Assembly: GCA_016789405.1 (NCBI GenBank)
Contig: JAEUPQ010000026.1
Coordinates: 1 to 64,000, forward strand
DNA length: 64,000 nt
Direction of reading: 5' to 3'
From: Lysobacteraceae bacterium
GTDB taxonomy: Bacteria; Pseudomonadota; Gammaproteobacteria; Xanthomonadales; Xanthomonadaceae
The notes below the pieces were generated by a model. That model was not told where the DNA came from. It worked only from the letters and a program-made list of their open reading frames with translations, and made no database searches. The translations under genes were made by a program, and so were the position numbers. Shown here piece after piece: positions 33,374 to 42,459 of this stretch (position 1 is the stretch's first letter; each line of letters starts with the position of its first letter).

Positions 33374-35335
33374 TCATCCCGCGAACGGCTGCACGGACGC
33401 CACCAGCGCGCCGCGCCCGGCATGGGCGCCGATCGCGGGTCCGGTTTCGACCAGATGCGCTTCGACCAGATCGAGTCGGTTGCGCAGTGCGGCCAGCAGG
33501 CGCTCGCCGTCTTCGCGTGCATCGCAGTGCCCGATGATCGCGCGCAGGCGGATCCGTGCGCCGAGCGCCTTGCGGACGTGTTTCGCGAGGTAGCCTGCGA
33601 ACGCTTCCGGCGCCTTCTCCTTCGCGAACAGCCCGCCGGCGACGCCGAGCTTGCCTTCCGGCTTCATCTTCGCCACCGGCGTCAATCCGGTGAAGCGCAC
33701 CGCCGGCTCCGCCCATGCGGGGATGCGTCCACCACGCACGGCATGGCGGATGTCGCGCGCCATCGCCCAGGTGAGAGTGAGCGGGCGCAGGCGCTCGAGC
33801 TCGCGCAGGATCGTCGCGACATCCGCGCCGGCATCGGCCATTTCCGCCGCGCGCCACGCCAGCAAGGCCTGGCCGCCGGCCGCGTTGATGCTGTCGAACA
33901 CCTGCACCTTCGAGGCATCGCCGCGCGCAGCGGCATGCTCGGCCGATTGCAGCGTGCCCGAAACCGCGCGCGACAGACCCACGTACACGACCTGCGGGTG
34001 GTGCGCGACAAGGAAATCGAAGCTGCGCCGGAAATCGCCCGGTGGTGGCTGGCTGGTGCGCGGCAACTGCTGCGATGCGGCCATCCGCCGGTAGAACTCG
34101 GCCGTGCTGAGGCCGACCTTGTCGAGGTAGTCGCGGCCATCGAGGTTCACGCGCACCGGCACCACGTGCAGCGCATGACGTTCGACGATGGCCTCGGGCA
34201 CGTCGGCGGCGCTGTCGGTCACCACCGCGACCTTGTGCGCTCGCTCGCTGCTGCGGGACTGCAGCAGCATGTCGTCGGCTTTCATGCCTTCGACCGTGGC
34301 GAAGCCTGCACAGGCATCGAACAACAGCTGCGGTGCACCGACATGCGCGTGCACGCGCATCCGCGTGCCGCCGCCGGCCAGGACCATGGAATCGGCACCG
34401 ATGGCCTCCAGCGCAGCGCGGATCTCGGCGCGGTCGATGGCTTTTCGTTCGCCAGAATCGATCGCCGCGCGATCGACGATCAGCAGGCATTCCGTGCACC
34501 AGCGACGCTCTGGATCCACGTCGTCGTGCGGTGGATGTGTGTCTTCGTCGTGTCCGTCGTGGTGTTCGTTGGCGGCCTGCAGCGGCGCGCGCAGGCGCAT
34601 CGCGCGCGGGCCGCCATCGGCGAATTCGGCGATGCCTTCGAGCAGGTCGACGAATCCCTGGGCCCCCGCATCGACGACGCCGGCTTTTTGCAGAAGCGCC
34701 ATCTGCTGTGGCGTGCGCGCCAGCGCGGCACGCGCTTGCGCAAGCGCGCGGGAGAAACGGCCACGCGGATCGTCACGCGTCGCGAGCGCGGCATTCTGGT
34801 CGGCGGCCTCCTGCATCGCATCCGCGAAGCTGTCGATCACGCTCAGGATCGTGCCCTCCACCGGTTGCGCAAGCGCGCTGCGCGCCGCATCGGCGCCATG
34901 GCGAACGGCCGCGGCCAGCGTGGCCGCATCGAGTTCGGGCTGGCTGCGCGCGTGTTCCGCCACGCCGTGGAGGAACTGGGCGAGGATCGCGCCGGAATTG
35001 CCGCGCGCGCCGTCGATGGCGTCGTCGCCGATCCGGCGCAGCAATTCGCCGATGTGCCTGCTGCGGCGGCTCAGGGCGCCATTGAGCACGCTGCCCAGCG
35101 TGGAGGCGAGGTTGTTGCCGGTATCTCCGTCGGCGACCGGGAAGACGTTGATCCGGTTGAGGCCGTCCCGGGCCGCGATGACCCGTCGTGCGCCGGCGAT
35201 GAGGGCCCGGCGCAGGGCGGGCGCGGTCAGGGTGCCCGCAGTGCGGGGGCGAATGTCGGGTGTTCCGGGCATGTCGGGAACGGACGTGTTCACGTGCCGA
35301 GTCTGCCCGAAAGTCGGGGAACGATGATGCTGCAT
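33374..35335 (-). CDS. DAK2-DegV fusion, fatty acid kinase-like (FakA-FakB type)
   Basis: About 653 residues. The N-terminal half is a DAK2/FakA kinase: the ATP-metal motif NVFPVADGDTGNN at about 65-75, GARGNSGAILAQ and KAGVVDAGAQGFVDLLEG. A FakA-like middle domain (WCTECLLIVDR, GADSMVLAGGGTRMRVHAHV) follows. From about residue 367 comes a DegV/FakB domain (VAVVTDSAADVP, VVPVRVNLDG, FYRRMA). In Firmicutes, FakA phosphorylates fatty acid bound to separate FakB; here both are one chain. The unit with plsY fits acyl-phosphate supply. The start is uncertain: ATG 35335 is reported, with GTG 35365 and ATG 35272 possible, and no good ribosome-binding site. Confidence 0.88.
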   Translation of the reverse strand: MQHHRSPTFGQTRHVNTSVPDMPGTPDIRPRTAGTLTAPALRRALIAGARRVIAARDGLNRINVFPVADGDTGNNLASTLGSVLNGALSRRSRHIGELLRRIGDDAIDGARGNSGAILAQFLHGVAEHARSQPELDAATLAAAVRHGADAARSALAQPVEGTILSVIDSFADAMQEAADQNAALATRDDPRGRFSRALAQARAALARTPQQMALLQKAGVVDAGAQGFVDLLEGIAEFADGGPRAMRLRAPLQAANEHHDGHDEDTHPPHDDVDPERRWCTECLLIVDRAAIDSGERKAIDRAEIRAALEAIGADSMVLAGGGTRMRVHAHVGAPQLLFDACAGFATVEGMKADDMLLQSRSSERAHKVAVVTDSAADVPEAIVERHALHVVPVRVNLDGRDYLDKVGLSTAEFYRRMAASQQLPRTSQPPPGDFRRSFDFLVAHHPQVVYVGLSRAVSGTLQSAEHAAARGDASKVQVFDSINAAGGQALLAWRAAEMADAGADVATILRELERLRPLTLTWAMARDIRHAVRGGRIPAWAEPAVRFTGLTPVAKMKPEGKLGVAGGLFAKEKAPEAFAGYLAKHVRKALGARIRLRAIIGHCDAREDGERLLAALRNRLDLVEAHLVETGPAIGAHAGRGALVASVQPFAG

Positions 35336-35387
35336 CGCAACATCGACCGTTAACGATTCTGTCACTTCGATCGTGTCACATCCGCGC

Positions 35388-35393
35388 TATAGT
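35388..35393 (+). promoter_or_regulatory. Possible -10 element for the small secreted gene
   Basis: TATAGT, preceded 16 bases upstream by TTCGAT (a weak -35), 37 bases before the ATG at 35430. It lies in the divergent region shared with the DAK2-DegV gene. Confidence 0.3.
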
Positions 35394-35429
35394 CGCCGTC
35401 TTGTCAGCGACTCCATGATGGAAGCCGCC

Positions 35430-35726
35430 ATGCGCACCGCACGATCCGCCCTCTCGGTCCTGTTCGCCCTCGCCCTGATCGGCGTGCCGGCGATGTCGCT
35501 GGCTGCGCCCCTGGCGTCGTCCAACAGCGATCCGGTCGCGTGTCCCGACCAGGCTGCCGAGGCAGCCGAGCCTGACGCGGTCCCGCAGCAGAAGTCGGTT
35601 GCCACCAAGCGCGGAGGGGCTCGTGACGCGGGCAAATCCCGCCAGACGACCCCTTACCGCAGCGGCGACACGCCGTCACGCGGTGCGCCGCGCTGGCATC
35701 GATTCCTGCCCGGCATGTTCCGCTGA
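35430..35726 (+). CDS. Small secreted basic protein
   Basis: A 98-residue protein with a clear signal peptide (MRTARSALSVLFALALIGVP, cleavage near SLA). The mature part is low-complexity, proline- and charge-rich, with a single Cys (DPVACPDQ). It has no recognisable fold and ends in RWHRFLPGMFR. ATG codons at 35415 and 35418 are in frame, but GGAA seven bases before 35430 and the signal-peptide start favour 35430. It is 15 bases upstream of mtfA on the same strand. Confidence 0.55.
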   Translation: MRTARSALSVLFALALIGVPAMSLAAPLASSNSDPVACPDQAAEAAEPDAVPQQKSVATKRGGARDAGKSRQTTPYRSGDTPSRGAPRWHRFLPGMFR

Positions 35727-35741
35727 CCCGTTGCCCCGGTC

Positions 35742-36518
35742 TTGCTGGGCTGGTTCCGCGGGCGGCGTGCCCGTCCCGATCCCCTGATTGAAGCCGATCG
35801 CTGGCGTCGCGTCGCCGTCGGCCTGCCGTGGGTCGCCGCACTCGACGCCGAACGCAGCGCCCGCTTGTCCTCCCTCGCCGCGAGATTTCTTGCCAGCAAG
35901 ACGATCACTCCGGTCGACGGCCTCGAACTCGGAGACGACCAGCGCTGTGCATTGGCCGCCGTGTGTTGCCTGCCGCTGCTGGAATTCGGCGTCGAAGGCC
36001 TGCACGGCTGGTCGGAATTGATCGTGTATCCCACGGCGTTCCGCGTCGAACGGCGCCACACCGACGCAGGCGACATCGCGGAACTGGAGGTCGTGCACGA
36101 AGGCGACGACGAATTGATCGGCGAAGCCTGGGACTACGGTCCGCTGGTGCTGTCCTGGGCGGACATCCAGGCCGATATCGCGGATCCGACCGCCGGGTTC
36201 TGCGTTGCTGCGCACGAAATGGCGCACAAGCTCGACATCCTCGACGGCGCGATGGACGGCACGCCACCGCTGCCTCGCGCGTGGCAACGCGCCTGGGCGC
36301 GGGATTTCCAGCGGGAGTACGACGCGTTCGTCGAAGTCGTCGATGCGGGCACGGACACGACGATCGATCCGTATGCCGCGCAGTCGCCGGAAGAATTCTT
36401 CGCCGTCTGTACCGAATATCATTTCGGTGCGCCGGACGTGCTGCGTGAAGCCTTTCCCGATGTCGCGGCACATCTTGCGCGCTTCTACGGGCCTTCGCCG
36501 CTGGCCGCAGCCGCCTGA
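35742..36518 (+). CDS. mtfA: MtfA-type zinc peptidase (M90)
   Basis: A 258-residue cytoplasmic metallopeptidase. In E. coli, MtfA binds the glucose repressor Mlc and modulates the PTS. The zinc motif AAHEMAHKLDILDG gives His158, Glu159 and His162. YDAFVEVVD and SPEEFFAVCTEYHF (Glu ligand region) complete the family pattern, along with the N-terminal GLELGDDQRCALAAVCCLP. Translation appears to begin with TTG (LGWFRG), 15 bases after the preceding stop. It is convergent with phoQ, leaving one base between them. Whether this genome has Mlc is unknown. Confidence 0.93.
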   Translation: MLGWFRGRRARPDPLIEADRWRRVAVGLPWVAALDAERSARLSSLAARFLASKTITPVDGLELGDDQRCALAAVCCLPLLEFGVEGLHGWSELIVYPTAFRVERRHTDAGDIAELEVVHEGDDELIGEAWDYGPLVLSWADIQADIADPTAGFCVAAHEMAHKLDILDGAMDGTPPLPRAWQRAWARDFQREYDAFVEVVDAGTDTTIDPYAAQSPEEFFAVCTEYHFGAPDVLREAFPDVAAHLARFYGPSPLAAAA

Positions 36519-36519
36519 C

Positions 36520-37938
36520 TCACAGCCCTGGCGGCAAGACGACTTCGAAACTCGCGCCGCCCAGTTCGTCGGAGTCGCCGACGTTGAGTTCGCCGCGATA
36601 GCTGCGCACGATGTCCTGCACGATCGCCAGGCCGATGCCATGGCCCTGCACGCGTTCGTCGCCGCGCACGCCGCGCTGCAGCACCAGTGCGATGCGGTCC
36701 ACCGGAATGCCGGGACCGTCGTCCTCGACCATCAGCACCAGTCCCGGCCTGCGATTCGGCGCAGGCGCGCCGGCACGGGCCGTCAGCAGGACGCGCGATC
36801 GCGCCCATTTGAAGGCATTTTCCAGCAGGTTGCCGAGCAACTCCTGCAGGTCGCCCTTTTCTCCGTAGAAGCGTGCATCGGGATCGATCTCGAACTCGCA
36901 TAGCACGCCCTTCGACGCGTACACCTTTTCCAGACCGCGCACGATCTCTTCCGCGTTCTCTTCGATCGGCAGCGGTGCTGCGAACAACTTGTGCCCGCCT
37001 GAAGCCGCGCGGCTGAGCTGGTAACCCACCAGGTCGTTCATGCGCTTGAGCTGCTCGCCCAGTTCCGCACGCAATTCTGGACCATCGGCGCCGTTGTCGA
37101 GGCGCGTGCGCAGCACGGCGAGCGGCGTTTTCAGGCTGTGCGCCAGGTCGGCGAGGATGTTGCGTTGCCGTTCGAGGTTTTCGCGCTCGCTTTCGATGAA
37201 GGCGTTGATGCTTTCGGTCAGCGGTTCGAGCTCTCGCGGATGTCGTTCGCTCATGCGGGTGGCGATACCGCGCTGCACGCGTTTGAGTTCCTCGATCACG
37301 CGACGCAAGGGATGCAGGCTCCAGCGCAGGATCACCATCTGCAGCAGCAGCAGGATCGAGGCCGCACCGCCGAGATAGCCCCAGAGCGCGCGGCGGAACA
37401 CCGTCAGCTGGTTCTGCAGCCGTGCGGTGTCTTCGAGTACATAGATCGTGTAGGGCACTTCGTCCGACATGTCGTCGCCCGGCCAGACCATGCCATAGCC
37501 GTACCGATAGGCCTGGCTGACTTCGCCGTTCGGCCTCACCAAGGTCAGCGGCCCCTCGAAGGTCTGCTCACCTGCACCGAGCATGCGCACCTCGGGCAGT
37601 TCCGGGCCTTGCGCGGAATCCGATTCCCAGAGGACGAAGGGCAACACGATCTGGGCATATAGGCCGCTGCCCGGGCGCTTGAGGCGCGGATCAGGCAGTT
37701 TGTCGTCGAACGGTGGCACGAGATCGCCACCGCGGCTGAATTCGGTTTCGCGCGCGAAGTCGAGCGCGTAATCGCGCAGGCGGTCGCTCAGGACATTCTC
37801 GGCGGTGCTCAGGAATGCGCGATCCAGCGCGTAACCCGCGAGCGCGAGGAATGCGACCAGGCCCAGGCTGGCAGCAAGCAACTGCCGGGTCTGCAGCGAC
37901 CGCGGGCGCCAGCGGGAGAGTCGATCACGCGAGGGCAT
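36520..37938 (-). CDS. phoQ: Sensor histidine kinase, PhoQ-like
   Basis: A 472-residue inner-membrane kinase. TM1 is about 20-38, a periplasmic sensor of about 145 residues follows, and TM2 is about 186-207, leading to HAMP. The phospho-acceptor is His267 in LADLAHSLKTPLAVLR. The ATPase domain has LLGNLLENAFKWA (N box), VEDDGPGIP (G1) and GHGIGLAIV (G2). The sensor is acidic near the membrane (WPGDDMSDE), compatible with cation sensing as in PhoQ; that is by analogy. The response regulator lies 108 bases upstream, with a nine-base-stem hairpin (37994-38022) in the gap that could set relative expression. Confidence 0.9.
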   Translation of the reverse strand: MPSRDRLSRWRPRSLQTRQLLAASLGLVAFLALAGYALDRAFLSTAENVLSDRLRDYALDFARETEFSRGGDLVPPFDDKLPDPRLKRPGSGLYAQIVLPFVLWESDSAQGPELPEVRMLGAGEQTFEGPLTLVRPNGEVSQAYRYGYGMVWPGDDMSDEVPYTIYVLEDTARLQNQLTVFRRALWGYLGGAASILLLLQMVILRWSLHPLRRVIEELKRVQRGIATRMSERHPRELEPLTESINAFIESERENLERQRNILADLAHSLKTPLAVLRTRLDNGADGPELRAELGEQLKRMNDLVGYQLSRAASGGHKLFAAPLPIEENAEEIVRGLEKVYASKGVLCEFEIDPDARFYGEKGDLQELLGNLLENAFKWARSRVLLTARAGAPAPNRRPGLVLMVEDDGPGIPVDRIALVLQRGVRGDERVQGHGIGLAIVQDIVRSYRGELNVGDSDELGGASFEVVLPPGL

Positions 37939-38046
37939 GGCGAGGCGTCGAGCAGGGGCGGGCAGCTTCGGAAAGGTGTGCGCCAGAACGGAAGGCGCCG
38001 GCTCGCAGTCGCGGCCGGCGCCGGAGGGTCAGAGCCGAGGCGGCGA

Positions 38047-38733
38047 TCAGGCGTCCCCGGTCCGTGCGATCGCAAAGCGGTAGCCACGACCGCGCACCGT
38101 TTCGATGGGCTTGAGCGAGCCCTCGGGATCGAGCTTCTTGCGCAGGCGGCCGATGAAGACTTCCAGCACGTTGGAGTCGCGATCGAAATCCTGCTGATAG
38201 ATGTGCTCGGTGAGATCGGCTTTCGATACGAGTTCGCCGGCGTGCATCATCAGGTACTCGAGCACCTTGTACTCGTAACTCGTGAGGTCGACGTTCGTGC
38301 CGTGCACGCTCACAGTCTGCGCAGCCAGATCCAGCGTCACAGGGCCGCATTCGAGTGCCGGCTTGCTCCAGCCGGCCGCGCGACGCACCAGCGCGTTGAT
38401 GCGGGCCAGCAGTTCCTCCACGTGGAAGGGCTTGACCAGGTAGTCGTCGGCGCCCTGCTTGAGGCCTTCGACCTTGTCCTGCCAGCTCGAGCGTGCGGTG
38501 AGGATCAGCACCGGGAACTGCTTGCCCTCGTTGCGCAGGGCCTGGATCAGCTCCATGCCGGACATTTTCGGCAGGCCCAGGTCGATGATGGCCAGGTCGA
38601 ACGGAACTTCGCGACCAAGGTAGAGGCCCTCTTCGCCATCCTGGGCGGCATCCACTGCAAAACCTTCGCGCTTGAGACGCGCGGCCAGGGTTTCGCGCAG
38701 CGGGGCTTCGTCTTCGACCAGAAGGATTCGCAT
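38047..38733 (-). CDS. phoP: OmpR-family response regulator, PhoP-like
   Basis: A 228-residue two-component regulator. The receiver domain carries the acidic pair Glu7-Asp8, phosphorylated Asp51 in IIDLGLP, and Lys101 in YLVKPF. A winged helix (LTSYEYKVLEYLMMHAGELV, then IETVRGRGYRF) binds DNA. The close match to Xanthomonas-type PhoP and the adjacent phoQ-like kinase support the name. The PepSY-like gene upstream on the same strand is separated by a terminator hairpin, so phoP probably has its own promoter in 38734-38894. Confidence 0.93.
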   Translation of the reverse strand: MRILLVEDEAPLRETLAARLKREGFAVDAAQDGEEGLYLGREVPFDLAIIDLGLPKMSGMELIQALRNEGKQFPVLILTARSSWQDKVEGLKQGADDYLVKPFHVEELLARINALVRRAAGWSKPALECGPVTLDLAAQTVSVHGTNVDLTSYEYKVLEYLMMHAGELVSKADLTEHIYQQDFDRDSNVLEVFIGRLRKKLDPEGSLKPIETVRGRGYRFAIARTGDA

Positions 38734-38894
38734 CGATCACTCCATCGCCGACAGGGGGCCGGCTTTCTTGTTCAGGAATGCAGGATAGCCGCGAGCGACG
38801 CCGCGTCGGGCATCTGCGGGGCGGCTCGTTCATATTTCGCTTAATCGCTGTCGGATCAGCAACATCCGCGTGCCTGAAGGGCGCCGGAACGAAA

Positions 38895-38920
38895 ACAGGC
38901 GAGCCCTTGGGCTCGCCTGT
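38895..38920 (-). terminator. Terminator of the PepSY-like gene
   Basis: ACAGGCGAGCCC and GGGCTCGCCTGT form a long perfect hairpin, followed on the minus strand by TTTTCG. It lies 28 bases past the PepSY-like gene stop and separates it from phoP. Confidence 0.75.
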
Positions 38921-38947
38921 CGGTCAGGTGTCGAAGCGCGGTACGAG

Positions 38948-39316
38948 TCAGTCGTCGTCGCGCCGGCGCGGCGGGCGTTCGTCGTTGCGCCGCTGCGGCG
39001 CGGGCTCGTCCATGTAGATGCGCACGCGGCCTTCGTCGTCCAGCACCTTGATGCGGTTCACGTCGCGACCGTCGTACTGCATGCGTTCGGCGCTGAGCAC
39101 CTGGCCACGATTGGAGCGCTCGATGCGGCGAACGGCGTCGGAGAGGTGTCGGCTTTCCTCGGAGCGGGTGCGATCCGGCGGCGACGGACGTTCGTCGTGA
39201 TCACGATCGCGATCACGATGCTGGGCCATGGCGGCTGGGGCAGCGATGGTGCCGACCGCGACGGCAATCGCGATGGCGAGGGCATTCGACAGCGGGAAAC
39301 GGCGGACAAGCGACAT
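38948..39316 (-). CDS. Secreted PepSY-like protein upstream of phoPQ
   Basis: A 122-residue exported protein. A signal peptide (to AMA, about residue 31) precedes an Arg/Asp repeat (HRDRDRDHDERP) and one PepSY-like unit: LSDAVRRIERSNRGQVLSAE, then YDGRDVNRIKVLDDEGRVRI. An extremely charged tail (RRNDERPPRRRDDD) follows. PepSY domains inhibit peptidases or act as periplasmic modulators. A position next to phoPQ is seen in related Xanthomonadaceae, suggesting a link to envelope sensing, but its own terminator shows separate transcription. Confidence 0.75.
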   Translation of the reverse strand: MSLVRRFPLSNALAIAIAVAVGTIAAPAAMAQHRDRDRDHDERPSPPDRTRSEESRHLSDAVRRIERSNRGQVLSAERMQYDGRDVNRIKVLDDEGRVRIYMDEPAPQRRNDERPPRRRDDD

Positions 39317-39471
39317 ATCGGAGGCTCTGCAGCGTAGGCACGACGTGGCGGAGGGCTGGCCGTGCTCTGGGATGGGCATTCTCGACAGGGGGGGGTGAAT
39401 CCGTCCTTAACTTTTTTTTACACCCCGGGATCAGTTCAGACGCAGACGCCGCGTGGCGCTGGCCCGGGCCG

Positions 39472-40383
39472 TCAGTAGATCTCCCCGACGCAGCACCTCA
39501 GGGAACCGCCAGCGGCCTCGATCGCATCCAGTTCGACGCTGTGGACCGCGAAGCCGGCCTCGGCGAGGGCCTTGCGCGAGGCTTCGGAAAGACCGGCCGC
39601 GGCGGTGGCGCTCATCCAGACGCTGTCGGAGGACAGGGAGATGGCGTTGCCGGCATAGGCAGCGCGTTCGGCCGGATCGAGCCGGATTGCATGCGGGGCG
39701 TAGCAATTGGCGATGGCATCCACCGCCGCCGGGTCGGCGAAGCCATCCGGACAGATCAGCGCGGCGCGACCGGCGAGGATCGCGAGCACGACGTTGGTGT
39801 GGTACTCGCTCGGAGCGAGGTCGAACATGAGCGTCGCGCGCAGGCCGAAGGCCTCGTGCATCAGCGCCGCGCCAGCCTGGTCGCAGCGCTCCGAGAGACC
39901 GCAGAAACCCAGTCCGCGTGCCCGGTCGATGACCAGTGCGCCCGTGAGTTCGCAGGGGTGTTCCTGATGCGACAGGTCCACTTCCGCATAGCCGAGGGTG
40001 TCGCCGAAGAACTGGCGGATGTCCGAACGCCCGGCTTCGCGCTGGCGCACGGCGTGGCGCATGCGCCCGACGACAAGGCGGCCTGCAGCGGTGCCGAAGA
40101 CGTTGTTGGGGAAGACCGCGTCCGGCATCGCGGGATCGCCCGAGAAACAGATCGTCGGCAGCACGTCGGACAGCGCGCGCTGGAGTTCGCGATGCTGGGT
40201 GGATGCGCGGACGGCGTCGAACGCACCGGCATCGGCCATGTAGTGGTTGTCGGACGCCGATTCGATGGCGCGACCGAAGCCGTCGGGGGCCACGAGGAAG
40301 GCGGCATTGGCCGTGGCAGGGCCGAAATCGGGCGCGCAATGACGCGCGAAATCGAGGAATGCGTTGAAGTCGCGGGTCAGCAT
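39472..40383 (-). CDS. Arginine deiminase / amidinotransferase-fold enzyme
   Basis: A 303-residue protein of the pentein (guanidine-modifying) superfamily. Visible motifs are FPNNVFGT (substrate-binding Asn/Asp region), GFCGLSERCD, the SEYHTNVVLAIL histidine and the C-terminal GGSLRCCVGEIY, where one Cys is the expected nucleophile. It is most like the arginine-deiminase-related or citrulline-forming proteins annotated near arginine genes; dimethylarginine hydrolysis or plain arginine hydrolysis are both possible. It is 19 bases downstream of dusA on the same strand. Confidence 0.85.
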   Translation of the reverse strand: MLTRDFNAFLDFARHCAPDFGPATANAAFLVAPDGFGRAIESASDNHYMADAGAFDAVRASTQHRELQRALSDVLPTICFSGDPAMPDAVFPNNVFGTAAGRLVVGRMRHAVRQREAGRSDIRQFFGDTLGYAEVDLSHQEHPCELTGALVIDRARGLGFCGLSERCDQAGAALMHEAFGLRATLMFDLAPSEYHTNVVLAILAGRAALICPDGFADPAAVDAIANCYAPHAIRLDPAERAAYAGNAISLSSDSVWMSATAAAGLSEASRKALAEAGFAVHSVELDAIEAAGGSLRCCVGEIY

Positions 40384-40402
40384 GGCAGGTGTCGTTCGAG
40401 GG

Positions 40403-41437
40403 TCAGGCCGCGGGTGGGAAGAGGACGAAATCGTGCATGGACGTTGCGGCGAGCGCCTGTTCGACGAGCGACCAGTCCGCGCCGGGACGGTGTGCGCCTT
40501 CGCTGAGGATCTGGCGAAACGCGCGGCCGCCGCGCTCGCCATGGAACAGGCCGAGGATGTGGCGGGCCATGTGCTTGAGGTAGACGCCGCGCGCGAGCTG
40601 GCCTTCGACGTAGGGCCGCCATGCGCGAAGCAGTTCCGCGCGCGTGCGCGATTCGCCGCCGAACCAGCGGGTGTCCAGGCGGTGGAGCAGGTACGGGTCG
40701 TGATAGGCCGCGCGGCCGAGCATCGCGCCATCGGCATGGTCGAGGTGCGCGGTGGCTTCGTCGGCGTCGGCGATGCCGCCATTGACGATGACCTGCAGGT
40801 CGGGCCGCTCGTGCTTGAGCCGGTACGCCCAGTCGTAGCGCAGCGGCGGCACTTCGCGGTTCTCCTTCGGCGAGAGGCCCTTCAGCCAGGCGTTCCGCGC
40901 GTGGACGACGAACAGGTTGCAGCCGGCATCGGCGATGGCATCGATGAACGCGCGGAAGCGGTCCCACTCGTGGTCGTCGTCGACGCCCAGCCGGCATTTC
41001 ACCGTGATCGGGGTGGTCGGCGTGGCCTCGATCATGGCGGCGACGCACTCGGCGACCAGCGTCGGCTCGCGCATCAGGCAGGCGCCGAAGCGCCCGGCCT
41101 GCACGCGGTCGGACGGGCAGCCGCAATTGAGGTTGATCTCGTCGAATCCGTGCTCCGCGCCGATCCGCGCCGCCTGCGCGAGGAGATGCGGATCGCTGCC
41201 GCCGAGCTGCAGCGCGACCGGATGCTGGGTCTCGTCCTTGCCCAGCAGCTTGTCGCGGCCCTTTTCGGTCGAGGCGCCGTGGATCACTGCGTTGGCGTGC
41301 ACCATCTCGGTGTACAGCCGCGCGTGCGGCGCCAGCAGGCGATGGAAGTTGCGGCAGTGGCTGTCGGTCCAGTCCATCATCGGCGCTACGGACAGGCGCA
41401 GGGGTTCGGCGGCGATGCTGGCGGAGCGGACGGGCAT
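40403..41437 (-). CDS. dusA: tRNA-dihydrouridine(20/20a) synthase
   Basis: A 344-residue FMN enzyme reducing uridines in the tRNA D loop. N-terminal LRLSVAPMMDWTDSHCRNFH is the FMN-binding strand, LNCGCPSDRVQAGRFGACLM carries the catalytic Cys, and VKCRLGVDD, FVVHARNAWLKGLSPKENRE and VIVNGGIADADEA follow. The RxAWLxGLSPKENR signature is specific for DusA within the Dus family. It is divergent from the prolyl-hydroxylase-like gene. Confidence 0.96.
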   Translation of the reverse strand: MPVRSASIAAEPLRLSVAPMMDWTDSHCRNFHRLLAPHARLYTEMVHANAVIHGASTEKGRDKLLGKDETQHPVALQLGGSDPHLLAQAARIGAEHGFDEINLNCGCPSDRVQAGRFGACLMREPTLVAECVAAMIEATPTTPITVKCRLGVDDDHEWDRFRAFIDAIADAGCNLFVVHARNAWLKGLSPKENREVPPLRYDWAYRLKHERPDLQVIVNGGIADADEATAHLDHADGAMLGRAAYHDPYLLHRLDTRWFGGESRTRAELLRAWRPYVEGQLARGVYLKHMARHILGLFHGERGGRAFRQILSEGAHRPGADWSLVEQALAATSMHDFVLFPPAA

Positions 41438-41531
41438 CCGGGCATTCTAACCGCCAAGCCGCGCCCCGATTCGCGCGTGGACGGTATACCAAGCGGCGGC
41501 GGCATGCCGCGCAACAGGCAGTGGCATCGAG

Positions 41532-42431
41532 ATGAACGAAATCCAGTATCGCAATATCACGGTTTGGCTGGTCGAGCAGATCAGCGCGGGACAACCCACG
41601 CAGGTGCTGCTGCAGGCGATGTGCGATCGCGGCTGGCGGCGCGACGTGGCCATGGGCCTGATCGCGCAGGCGATGGGCGAGCGTACCGATCCGGGGGCGG
41701 TGGCGATGCCGACGACGGGCGCTTCGCCGCAGACGGAGGTGATCACGATCAACGGCGACGCCTCCGCAGCCGTGAAACCGATGCCGGCCCCGGCCATCGA
41801 CGACGGCGTGCTGTACCTCGATGTCGGCGATCGTCGCGTCCCGGTGCTGATGCATCTGCCACGGCCGCGGGTCGTGCTGTTCGGCGACTTCCTCAGCAAG
41901 CAGGAGTGCGATCGCCTGGTCGAGACCGCGCGGCCGCGCATGCAGCGTTCGATGACCGCCGATCCGCGCACCGGCGAGACGATGGTGGACACGGTGCGCA
42001 CCAGCCGCGGCATGTTCTTCCATCGCGACGAGACACCCCTGGTGCGCACGATCGAAGCGCGCATCGCCAAGCTGCTGCAATGGCCGGTGTCGCACGGCGA
42101 GCACCTGCAGGTACTGCATTACCGGCCTGGCGACCGCTACGAGCCGCACTACGATTATTTCGATCCCACGCAGCCCGGCGCGGCGCCGCTGCTGGCGCGC
42201 GGTGGGCAGCGCGTCGCGACGTTCCTGATGTACCTGCGCGAACCCGAGCGAGGTGGCGATACGACGTTTCCCGACCTCGGCCTGAGTTTCGCGCCGAAGC
42301 GCGGCAGTGCGCTGTTCTTCAGCTACCCGGAACCCGATCCTTCGTCGAAGAGCCTGCACGGTGGTGCGCCGGTGCAGGCGGGCGAGAAGTGGGTGGCGAC
42401 CAAGTGGCTGCGGGAGGGCGTGTTCGAGTGA
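41532..42431 (+). CDS. 2-oxoglutarate/Fe(II) dioxygenase, prolyl 4-hydroxylase-like
   Basis: A 299-residue protein. The N-terminal 100 residues are a helical segment and linker (NITVWLVEQISAGQPTQVLL) without known function. A double-stranded beta-helix oxygenase with facial-triad residues His206 and Asp208 (YEPHYDYF) and His276 (SLHGGAPV), and 2OG-binding Lys286 (GEKWVATKW), follows. FGDFLSKQECDRLVE and GGDTTFPDLG match P4Hc-domain enzymes that hydroxylate proline in proteins. The substrate is unknown; no collagen-like protein is encoded in the window. Confidence 0.92.
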   Translation: MNEIQYRNITVWLVEQISAGQPTQVLLQAMCDRGWRRDVAMGLIAQAMGERTDPGAVAMPTTGASPQTEVITINGDASAAVKPMPAPAIDDGVLYLDVGDRRVPVLMHLPRPRVVLFGDFLSKQECDRLVETARPRMQRSMTADPRTGETMVDTVRTSRGMFFHRDETPLVRTIEARIAKLLQWPVSHGEHLQVLHYRPGDRYEPHYDYFDPTQPGAAPLLARGGQRVATFLMYLREPERGGDTTFPDLGLSFAPKRGSALFFSYPEPDPSSKSLHGGAPVQAGEKWVATKWLREGVFE

Positions 42432-42459
42432 TGCTTGCGATGCGCGCTGCGGCCGGGCC

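Noticed and set aside
37994-38022. Hairpin between phoP and phoQ considered as a terminator separating them
   Set aside because: No T-tract follows on the minus strand and the phoP-phoQ order is that of an operon; it is noted only as a possible attenuating structure.
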